A DNA stretch of 20,463 bases from positions 1-20,463 of the forward strand of contig JAFADM010000110.1 of the NCBI GenBank assembly GCA_023424865.1, written 5' to 3'. Position 1 is the stretch's first letter, and each line of letters opens with the position of its first letter. Below the pieces are notes generated by a model that was not told where the DNA came from, did not search any database, and saw only the letters and a list, made by a program, of their open reading frames with translations. Positions 1 to 5,870 of the stretch are shown in pieces. Source of the DNA: Bacillota bacterium. Lineage in GTDB: Bacteria > Bacillota_A > Clostridia > DSM-8532. Made by a program: the position numbers and the translations under genes.

Positions 1-954
1 TGTCAGACCTTCGGACCTTCCGGCTATGAAGAGAAAGTGGCTGAAGTTATAAAAGGCTTACTGAAGGGAAAGGTTGATGAAATAAGAACCGACGCCCTTG
101 GAAATCTGATTGCGGTCAAAAAGGGAAACGGCAAAAAGATTATGCTTGCGGCTCATATGGATGAAATCGGTGTGATTATATCCTACATTGACGACAAGGG
201 GTTCCTGCGTTTCGGCAATGTGGGCGGTGTCTATGCTCACGTGGCTCTGGGCCAGCGTGTGGTTTTTGAAAGCGGACTTGTGGGTGTGGTCTGGTACGAG
301 GAAAACCTGGACAGCATGAAGGACCTCAAGCTGGATAAAATGTTTATTGATATCGGAACTACCTCCAGGGAAGAAACGGAAAAGCTGGTGAAGGTAGGAG
401 ACCTGGCAGTGTTCACGGCACCTACGGTTGAACAGAACGGCATTATTATTTCCAAGGCGCTGGACGACAGAATAGGATGCGCTGTGCTGGTTCAGACGGC
501 TTTAAACGCTCCTGAAACGGATAATGAAATTTACTATGTCTTTACCGCCCAGGAGGAAGTGGGTTTAAGAGGCGCAAGAACGGCTGCTTACGGCATATTG
601 CCCGATATGGCCCTTGCCGTGGATGTTACCGATATGGGCGATATCCCCAACTGCAAGCCCATGGCTGTAAAAATGGGTCATGGCCCCACCATTAAAATTA
701 AGGACAGCAGTGTCATGTGCCACCCGGAAGTAATTAAAAAGCTCACCGAGGCAGCACAGAAGGAAGGCATTCCTTATCAGAACGAGGTGCTTCTGGCCGG
801 TGGAACCGATGCAGGCAGCATTCATATCACCGCAGGTGGTATTCCCTCTGGCGGTGTATCCCTGGCTACACGCTACATTCACGATACGGCAGAGATGATT
901 GCACTTAAGGATGCAGAAAACGCCGTACGGCTTCTGGAGGCCTTTGTAAAGTAA
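1..954 (+). CDS. M42 family metallo-aminopeptidase (5' end outside window)
   Basis: This is a cytosolic, probably cobalt- or zinc-dependent aminopeptidase of the M42 (TET/FrvX/YsdC) family that trims oligopeptides; some relatives were named as endoglucanases. The frame is open from base 1 and already reads a typical M42 N-terminus (QTFGPSGYEEKV), so the GTG at 37 is not the real start and only a short N-terminal piece is missing. All five usual metal ligands can be seen, numbered from base 1: His52 in AAHMDEIG, Asp155 in KALDDRIG, the Glu pair at 185-186 in TAQEEVG, Asp208 in ALAVDVTD and His294 in TRYIHD. The C-terminal GGTDAGSIH and GIPSGGVSLATRYIHD segments are also typical. No signal peptide is expected. 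The stop is at 952-954 and a hairpin terminator follows. The gene looks intact and housekeeping-like, and the family call is firm; the substrate is not known. Confidence 0.93.
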   Translation, partial: CQTFGPSGYEEKVAEVIKGLLKGKVDEIRTDALGNLIAVKKGNGKKIMLAAHMDEIGVIISYIDDKGFLRFGNVGGVYAHVALGQRVVFESGLVGVVWYEENLDSMKDLKLDKMFIDIGTTSREETEKLVKVGDLAVFTAPTVEQNGIIISKALDDRIGCAVLVQTALNAPETDNEIYYVFTAQEEVGLRGARTAAYGILPDMALAVDVTDMGDIPNCKPMAVKMGHGPTIKIKDSSVMCHPEVIKKLTEAAQKEGIPYQNEVLLAGGTDAGSIHITAGGIPSGGVSLATRYIHDTAEMIALKDAENAVRLLEAFVK

Positions 955-1012
955 GAGATAAGGCCAGATATAAGATATAAGATATAAAATCAATGATTTA
1001 AATTACGTTAAG

Positions 1013-1057
1013 AAAGCCGCAAGGAACAGGTAAGCTTAAACTGTTTTTTGCGGCTTT
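1013..1057 (+). terminator. Intrinsic terminator of the M42 gene
   Basis: A 10-bp perfect stem (AAAGCCGCAA at 1013-1022 with TTGCGGCTTT at 1048-1057) is extended inward by AACAG/CTGTT (1025-1029/1041-1045). The 3' arm ends in a short T run before the repeat element at 1061. Three tandem AGATATA units (966-986) lie between the stop codon and this hairpin. Confidence 0.75.
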
Positions 1058-1060
1058 TAG

Positions 1061-1120
1061 TTGGCCGCCCTTGCGTAAGCAAATCCGGCTAAAGGGAGGG
1101 GGGCTATGGCCCCCAGCTTT
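1061..1120 (+). repeat. Structured intergenic repeat, copy 1 of 2
   Basis: This 60-base element is closely matched by 10320-10382. Both copies start with TTGGC right after an intrinsic terminator and end with AGCTTT. The shared core is a TTGC-GTAA-GCAA hairpin (1071-1082) with a GNRA tetraloop, closed by GCC/GGC (1067-1069 with 1087-1089). A purine tract follows, then a second hairpin, GGGGGC-TATG-GCCCCC (1099-1114). The second hairpin's arms differ between the copies while pairing is kept, which points to selection on RNA or cruciform structure. In either direction it could also add to termination. A 24-codon ORF (1106-1180) begins inside hairpin 2 behind a G-rich Shine-Dalgarno-like tract. 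I do not recognise a named family. Confidence 0.6.
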
Positions 1121-1187
1121 AATTTTATATCGGTGCCTGGAGCGGCATACAGCTGTACCCAGCTCTATAATTGTCAATGACCAGACA

Positions 1188-2120
1188 CTAAACGGCGTCC
1201 TTCTTCTCCTCCGTCAGGCCAGTTTCAGAAGCCGTTAATTTTTTTCGGCGGGGGACTTCCTGAACCAGAATGATGGATGCCAGTACAAGGGCGATGCCAA
1301 AATACTGCCATAGCTGGAGACGTTCTCCAAAGACCAGGAAGCCGGTAAAGGCGGCTACCACCGGTTCAATGGTGGCAATAATGGAAGCACGGCTGGACTC
1401 TACAATGGTGAGGCCCTTTGTGTAAAGGACGAAAGCCAGTACGGTGGAAAAAAGACTTAAGCCTACAATATAGAGTAAGGCCTGTGGGTTTAATAACAAA
1501 GGGGCCATGGCCGTCACACCGCTGAAAGGCGTGACGGCAACAGCTGCAAAGAGAAAGGTGTAAGTCGTGACTGTCAGGGTATCGTATTTTTTTAAAGCGT
1601 ATTTTCCGAAAATGCTGTAAAGTGCGTAAAAGAAGCCCGAGCCAAGGCCTAACAGCAGGCCCTGAGGCGAGATGGTGCCCTTGAAATCAGGCAGGAGCCC
1701 CACCACAAAGGCACAGCCTGCCAGCGTGACGAAAAGCGCCGTAATCTTAAGAGGTGTAAGGGTTTCCTTGAACAACACTCTGGAAAGCACCGCGACAAAT
1801 GCAGGGGCAGTATATAAAAGAACCGCTGCAATGGAAATTGAGGTTTCCTGGATGGTTTGAAACATGCACAGATTGAAAAGAGCAATGCTTATAATGCCGG
1901 TGCCGATAAAATACTTGAAGTCCCTAATACGGATTTTAAGTAAACGGCGATCCTTAATAAAAAGATAAATCACAAGAAACAGGGCGGAGGTAAGGTTTCG
2001 TACGGCAACAACCTGTATGGAGGAAAAACCCAACGAATAAAGATGATTGGCAAAAAATCCGATGATTCCCCATAATGCCGCACCAGATAATATGGACAAA
2101 TAGGCTGCTTTTTTACTCAA
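1188..2120 (-). CDS. EamA/DMT-superfamily 10-TM permease
   Basis: A 310-residue inner-membrane protein of the drug/metabolite transporter superfamily, with two EamA repeats of about five hydrophobic helices each (roughly residues 5-140 and 150-290). Typical features are the N-terminal LSGAALWGIIGFFA segment, the LLYTAPAFVAVLSRVLFKETL block near the end of the first repeat, and its equivalent ASIIATIEPVVAAFTGFLVFGERL in the second. The charged tail (RRKK, then TEEKKD) should be cytoplasmic. The start is TTG at 2118-2120, chosen because GGAGG lies about 8 bases upstream. It is a single-gene unit with its own promoter at 2186-2214, convergent with the M42 gene. Family members export amino acids, metabolites or drugs; the substrate cannot be read from sequence. 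Confidence 0.92.
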   Translation of the reverse strand: MSKKAAYLSILSGAALWGIIGFFANHLYSLGFSSIQVVAVRNLTSALFLVIYLFIKDRRLLKIRIRDFKYFIGTGIISIALFNLCMFQTIQETSISIAAVLLYTAPAFVAVLSRVLFKETLTPLKITALFVTLAGCAFVVGLLPDFKGTISPQGLLLGLGSGFFYALYSIFGKYALKKYDTLTVTTYTFLFAAVAVTPFSGVTAMAPLLLNPQALLYIVGLSLFSTVLAFVLYTKGLTIVESSRASIIATIEPVVAAFTGFLVFGERLQLWQYFGIALVLASIILVQEVPRRKKLTASETGLTEEKKDAV

Positions 2121-2171
2121 ACTGACGACCTCCGGACAATACGGCTGTTATGGCTAAGACGACAGCGCAAA

Positions 2172-2188
2172 ATTGTTTTATGAACAAT
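2172..2188. promoter_or_regulatory. Inverted repeat overlapping the -10: candidate operator
   Basis: ATTGTT (2172-2177) and AACAAT (2183-2188) form a perfect 6-bp dyad around a 5-base centre. It overlaps the -10 box and the predicted start point, where a repressor would block polymerase. No regulator gene is adjacent. Confidence 0.35.
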
Positions 2189-2214
2189 CTACACCACTTG
2201 CCGGTAAGAGTCAA
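2186..2214 (-). promoter_or_regulatory. Sigma-A-type promoter of the EamA gene
   Basis: Read on the minus strand: TTGACT (2214-2209), a 17-base spacer, then TAGATT (2191-2186). The -35 matches consensus at 5 of 6 positions and the spacing is ideal. The transcript would have a leader of roughly 60 bases before the TTG start at 2120. Confidence 0.65.
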
Positions 2215-2238
2215 GAAGGTTTGCGGCTTCCCTTTTAC

Positions 2239-2258
2239 CGGAAGGCTTAAGCCTTCCG
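2239..2258. repeat. 20-bp perfect palindrome
   Basis: CGGAAGGCTT followed directly by its reverse complement AAGCCTTCCG. There is no T-run on either side, so it is not an obvious terminator. It lies just upstream of the EamA promoter, in an otherwise featureless stretch (about 2215-2384). Dyad DNA site or chance palindrome. Confidence 0.4.
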
Positions 2259-2384
2259 CCAGGATAATAGGGATTCTATGACCTCAAATAGCCTGTAAAG
2301 ATTATTAAAGCTAATAGGAGAGGCGTTCTGAGGAATCGCCGGGATTGGAAGTTGATTCTAAATTTGCTTTTATAAAACAACAAT

Positions 2385-2407
2385 CCCCCACCAAAAAATG
2401 ATGAGGG
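2385..2407 (-). terminator. Probable terminator after the Asn-rich gene
   Basis: On the minus strand CCCTCATCA (2407-2399) pairs with TGGTGGGGG (2393-2385) through nine pairs including two G-T pairs. A T-rich tail (ATTGTTGTTTTA) follows. It sits 20 bases after the stop codon of the 55-residue gene, supporting that gene as a discrete transcription unit. Confidence 0.5.
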
Positions 2408-2426
2408 TTATTGATCGGCAGGATTA

Positions 2427-2594
2427 CTATTTATTATTTTCGTTATTGTTCCGGTTGTTTTGGTTGTTATTGTTGTTGTTGCGATTGTTTTCATTATTGT
2501 TGTTATTATTGTTGCGATTGTTGTTTTGGTTGTTTTGGTTGTTGCGGTTATTGTTTTGGTTGTTGTTATTACGATTATTAGTATTTTCCGGCAT
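2427..2594 (-). CDS. Asparagine-rich 55-residue microprotein
   Basis: The protein begins MPENTNNRN and is then almost entirely Asn runs broken by single Arg, Gln or Glu, ending ENNK; 39 of 55 residues are Asn, with 5 Arg, 4 Gln and 3 Glu. It has no Cys and no hydrophobic segment, so it should be disordered and weakly charged. Evidence that it is a real gene: AAAGGAGGG at 2609-2601 lies 6-7 bases before ATG 2594, the frame ends in TAG, and a terminator-like hairpin follows at 2407-2385. Both AAC and AAT are used, so it is not a pure trinucleotide repeat. Two pairs of direct repeats (2665-2740) lie upstream. Short Asn/Gln-rich proteins do occur in Clostridia, but I know of no assigned function. 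Alternatives are a cell-surface or spore-associated polymer, a prion-like segment, or a replication-slippage product. The opposite strand reads as poly-Leu/Val but has no ribosome-binding site. Confidence 0.7.
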   Translation of the reverse strand: MPENTNNRNNNNQNNNRNNQNNQNNNRNNNNNNNENNRNNNNNNQNNRNNNENNK

Positions 2595-2664
2595 CGATAT
2601 CCCTCCTTTCGGATTTTATTACAGTTATTATCTCTTCGATAAGGAAAAATATGCATTTATTTTG

Positions 2665-2740
2665 ATGCCTTTTATTTATTAAAAATATGCCTTTTAATTC
2701 GAAAACACAAAATAGCGCATTTCCAAATCACTATAGCGCA
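2665..2740. promoter_or_regulatory. Two pairs of helically phased direct repeats
   Basis: ATGCCTTTTA occurs at 2665-2674 and 2687-2696 (22 bases start to start). ATAGCGCA occurs at 2712-2719 and 2733-2740 (21 bases). Both distances are about two helical turns, the arrangement expected for tandem binding of a regulator. They lie between the amidohydrolase stop and the Asn-rich gene start, so the likely target is the Asn-rich gene. I cannot pick a confident -35/-10 pair here. Confidence 0.35.
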
Positions 2741-2771
2741 GCTTTTTTGTTAAAATACCCCAATCTGTTAC

Positions 2772-3902
2772 CTATTCAGCCTTATAAATGACCTTTCCAT
2801 TAATAATTGTATACAAGCATTTTGTAAAGGTATCCATGGGGTTTCCATTGAAGATAGCAATATCGGCGTCTTTTCCGGCTTCAATACTGCCAACGCGAGA
2901 AGCTGTATTGCATATTTCCGCTGCATTTATGGTAATTGCTTTTAACCCTTCTTCAATTCCAAGCCCTTCTTTGGCTGCAAGTCCTGCGTAAATGGGTAAA
3001 TATTGAATAAGGGTTACCGGATGGTCAGTCATAATAGCTACCTTAATTCCTGCTTTATGAAGCAACCCGGCTGTTTTTATATCCTGATATTGAGTTTCTA
3101 TTTTAGTTCTTGATGCTAAATAGGGACCGATAATTACAGGAAAACCGGACTCTTTGATTTCCTCCAGTATAAAATGCCCTTCGCTGCAGTGGTCCAGGGT
3201 TATATTTAAATTAAATAATTTTGCAATTCGTATAGCAGTCAAAATATCATCAGCCCGGTGCGCATGAGCTTTCAGAGGAATTTGCTTATTTAATACAGGC
3301 AGCCAGCATTCCAGTCCGAAATCCTCTTTAAAATCATCACCGGCATTTATTGAAGCAAGTTTTCTGTCTTTATACTGCTTTGCCTCAAACAGCTCCTCGC
3401 GAAGCATTGAACCTATTGTCATTCTGGTAGAAGGCATCATGTTTTTATCTTGATAAGTTCTTTTCGGATTCTCCCCAAGAGCAATTTTCATAGCTGCGGG
3501 TTCTAACACAATCATATCATCTATTTTTCTTCCGTCGGTTTTTATAAATGCAAATTGTCCTCCTACGACATTGGAACTGCCAGGGCCGGTCATGACAGAA
3601 GTAATTCCAGCCTTGATCGCATTGTGAAATGCAGAATCCATGGGATTAATGGCATCTATGGCTTTTAACCACGGTGTCACAGGCTTCATGTTTTCGTTAT
3701 TGTCGGTTCCTTCCATACCCATTTTTTCTTCTGAAATGCCGATATGGCAATGGGCATCAATGAGACCAGGTAAAACCCAGTTGCCATCAGCATCAATAAT
3801 AATAGTGTCATTATTCTCATTTTCGTTAATCGTATCAGAAACTTTTTTTATTATCTTGTTTTCTATGAGAATACAGCCTGATTCGTAGTTAAATCCCGCC
3901 AT
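2772..3902 (-). CDS. Metal-dependent amidohydrolase (imidazolonepropionase-like)
   Basis: A TIM-barrel amidohydrolase that should hydrolyse a C-N bond in a cyclic or acyl compound in the cytosol. The barrel metal ligands are visible (numbered from ATG 3902): HxH in DAHCHIG (His51, His53), AHAHRADD (His213/215), LDHCSEGH (His238/243) and TDHP (Asp293). The C-terminal GSIEAGKDADIAIFNGNPMD block is typical. No carboxylated-lysine motif stands out. ATG 3902 has no Shine-Dalgarno sequence, and the frame stays open upstream to 3972, reading LIKNAKIFTM, the usual N-terminal strand of this family. No ATG, GTG or TTG exists there; only ATT or ATA codons are available, with AGGGG at 3945-3941 five bases before ATT 3935-3933. 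So the real start may be non-canonical, or the start codon was lost. It may be transcribed with the Asn-rich gene. The region is more AT-rich than the sugar locus. Confidence 0.85.
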   Translation of the reverse strand: MAGFNYESGCILIENKIIKKVSDTINENENNDTIIIDADGNWVLPGLIDAHCHIGISEEKMGMEGTDNNENMKPVTPWLKAIDAINPMDSAFHNAIKAGITSVMTGPGSSNVVGGQFAFIKTDGRKIDDMIVLEPAAMKIALGENPKRTYQDKNMMPSTRMTIGSMLREELFEAKQYKDRKLASINAGDDFKEDFGLECWLPVLNKQIPLKAHAHRADDILTAIRIAKLFNLNITLDHCSEGHFILEEIKESGFPVIIGPYLASRTKIETQYQDIKTAGLLHKAGIKVAIMTDHPVTLIQYLPIYAGLAAKEGLGIEEGLKAITINAAEICNTASRVGSIEAGKDADIAIFNGNPMDTFTKCLYTIINGKVIYKAE

Positions 3903-4076
3903 TGTAAAGATTTTTGCATTTTTAATTAAAATAATAACAACCCCTATTGTATGATTCTTTTGGTATTTTATCTAAAAGTGGTAAAAATATTCATCAATTG
4001 TTCACGTCACTAAAGCATGGGTTATGGTAGAAAGGCTCACCTCCTATAACTTTTAGTAACACAATGCAATTTACAA

Positions 4077-4108
4077 TTGAAAAATCCTTCTTATAGACCT
4101 ACTATAAT
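4077..4108 (+). promoter_or_regulatory. Possible promoter of the methyltransferase operon
   Basis: TTGAAA (4077-4082) and a perfect TATAAT (4103-4108) lie just upstream of the methyltransferase gene. The 20-base spacing is longer than the 17 optimum, so the -10 is the stronger part of the call. A regulator that twists DNA, such as a MerR type, would suit such spacing, but no operator dyad is evident. Confidence 0.35.
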
Positions 4109-4132
4109 AGTAATGCCATTTAAGGAATTACA

Positions 4133-4939
4133 ATGTCATTCTTAAAGCTTAAATATAATGAAAGCAGTAGTAAAATGAATAATCATTCAAACGCCTTTCT
4201 ATTTGAAAATAAAGCCAATGTCTATGCTTCGGGCAGAGGGGGCTATTCGTCAAGTGTTTATGATTTGATAGACTCCCTGTTGCCCAAATCAGATACAATT
4301 CGTATTGCCGACATCGGCTCGGGTACGGGGATTTTCTCTGAAGAGCTTTTAAAAAGGCATTATCATACCTATTGCGTTGAATCGTCAGAGTCCATGAGAC
4401 GAAAAGCGGAAGACAAGCTCTGCCGGTACGAGGGCTTTCATTCCGTAGGTGCTTTGGCAGAGCAAACCGGACTGCCGGGTGGCCTTATGGATATGATAAC
4501 CGTGGCCTCGGCTTTTCATTGGTTTGATGCTTTAAGCTTTTTAAAGGAATGCCGCCGAATACTTAAAAAAGACGGATTGGTGTTCATCGTCGGCAATTCA
4601 CGGCATTATGGCGATGCCTTTACAAAAGAACACCATGAGCTATGCCTTAAGTTTTGCCCGTCCTTTACAAGCTTCAATCATGGCGGGGAATATACGGAAG
4701 CTACATGCCCAAGCTTTTTTCCAAAGAATTACGGTAAAAAAGTTTTCCAATACGATTTATGTTATACCAATGCTCAATTTTTTTCCCGCTGTATGTCGTC
4801 CTCCTATTCCTTAAAAGAACAGGATGCGAATTACACGGCCTGCTGTGATGCCTTATCAAAGCTGATAGAGCGCTATTCACAAAACGGAAGCCTTATTGTC
4901 CGAAATGAAACAGTGGCATGGTATGGCCCTGTTAAGTGA
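4133..4939 (+). CDS. Class I SAM-dependent methyltransferase
   Basis: A 268-residue soluble methyltransferase of the Methyltransf_11/25 type. Motif I is RIADIGSGTG (residues 57-66), followed by the acidic residue binding the ribose hydroxyls in CVESSESM (about 81-88). Later motifs include the MDMITVASAFHWFD segment, where catalysis-associated residues lie in this fold, and CRRILKKDGLVFIVGN, the strand-4/5 region. The start ATG 4133 has AAGGA six bases upstream; a later Met at residue 15 lacks a ribosome-binding site. The HWFD motif and overall arrangement resemble the bacterial Tam/UbiE-like small-molecule methyltransferases, but the substrate is unknown. The stop overlaps the ribosome-binding site of the ATPase gene, so the two are probably translationally coupled. 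Confidence 0.88.
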   Translation: MSFLKLKYNESSSKMNNHSNAFLFENKANVYASGRGGYSSSVYDLIDSLLPKSDTIRIADIGSGTGIFSEELLKRHYHTYCVESSESMRRKAEDKLCRYEGFHSVGALAEQTGLPGGLMDMITVASAFHWFDALSFLKECRRILKKDGLVFIVGNSRHYGDAFTKEHHELCLKFCPSFTSFNHGGEYTEATCPSFFPKNYGKKVFQYDLCYTNAQFFSRCMSSSYSLKEQDANYTACCDALSKLIERYSQNGSLIVRNETVAWYGPVK

Positions 4940-4948
4940 GGTTTTATA

Positions 4949-5803
4949 ATGATTTATCTGGATAATTTTAGATTGCCAAATGAGGATATGGAATTTGAGT
5001 TTTTCAGATCCATAAAAAGAACGTGCTACGATTCCTTTTATCCCTTTAAAATTTTATCGAAGCATGGCCTTGAAAGACTTGATTTTGAACCGGTTACCAT
5101 TTTGTACGGAGGCAACGGCTCAGGAAAATCAACCGCATTAAATGTTATAGCTGAAAAGGCAGGCTTAAGCCGGGATTCTATCTATAACCGATCCAATTTC
5201 TTTCCCGACTATGTGAAAATGTGCCGTATGGGCCTTGAAGCCGAGCTTCCCGAAAGCAGCAGGATTATCACCAGCGACGATGTATTTGACTATATGCTGA
5301 ATATCCGAAGCCTCAATGACGGCATTGATAATAAAAGGGACAAGATTTTCGACGAATATCTGGACGTGAAATATTCCCATTTTACAGTAAAATCCATTAA
5401 AGACTATGATCAGCTTAGGCGAGCTAACAGTGCCAAAAGTAAAACGCAATCACGGTTTGTCAGAAACGAGCTTATTGACAACGTGCGGGAATATTCAAAC
5501 GGAGAAAGCGCCTACCGGTATTTTACCGAAAAAATAGGTGAAAATGGGCTTTATTTATTGGATGAGCCTGAAAACAGCCTGTCCCCAAGGCGTCAAATTG
5601 AGCTCATGAAGCTCATTGAGGATTTCGCAGGCTATATGGGCTGTCAGTTTATTATTTCAACCCACTCGCCGTTTCTGCTTGCCATGAGGGGCGCCAAAAT
5701 CTATAGCCTGGATGAGAAGCCTGTCGACATAAAGCGATGGACGGAGCTGGAAAATGTACGTATGTATTACAATTTCTTTAAAGACCATGAAAATGAATTT
5801 TGA
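4949..5803 (+). CDS. Stand-alone SMC/ABC-like AAA ATPase
   Basis: A 284-residue cytosolic ATPase with ABC-type motifs but no membrane partner. Walker A is GGNGSGKST (54-62), a signature-like SNGES lies at 183-187, Walker B is LYLLDEPENSLSP (201-213) with Asp205/Glu206, and the switch histidine is His239 in ISTHSPF. This is the AAA_21/AAA_15-like fold also found in OLD- and RecF/SMC-related ATPases; no nuclease domain is fused and the insertion between Walker A and the signature is short and helical. GTGAGG (4936-4941) is 7 bases before ATG 4949 and overlaps the methyltransferase stop. Pairing with a methyltransferase recalls some defence or RNA-modification operons, but that alone is weak evidence. 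Function is not assigned. Confidence 0.85.
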   Translation: MIYLDNFRLPNEDMEFEFFRSIKRTCYDSFYPFKILSKHGLERLDFEPVTILYGGNGSGKSTALNVIAEKAGLSRDSIYNRSNFFPDYVKMCRMGLEAELPESSRIITSDDVFDYMLNIRSLNDGIDNKRDKIFDEYLDVKYSHFTVKSIKDYDQLRRANSAKSKTQSRFVRNELIDNVREYSNGESAYRYFTEKIGENGLYLLDEPENSLSPRRQIELMKLIEDFAGYMGCQFIISTHSPFLLAMRGAKIYSLDEKPVDIKRWTELENVRMYYNFFKDHENEF

Positions 5804-5870
5804 TAGGATAAATGTCAAATGAAAAGTTTCACTTTACGAAATGGACAGCTGATATTATCTTTAATAAGGG

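Noticed and set aside
565..993. 142-codon minus-strand frame inside the M42 gene
   Set aside because: The plus strand has a full set of M42 metal ligands; the reverse frame is an antisense shadow.
2408..2656. Minus-strand Thr/Ile-rich 82-codon frame
   Set aside because: It is a frame shadow of the Asn-rich gene; the AAAGGAGGG site is spaced for the ATG at 2594 in the other frame.
2398..2682. Plus-strand Leu-rich frame opposite the Asn-rich gene
   Set aside because: It is the complement of the AAC/AAT codons, has no ribosome-binding site, and the minus-strand gene explains the sequence.
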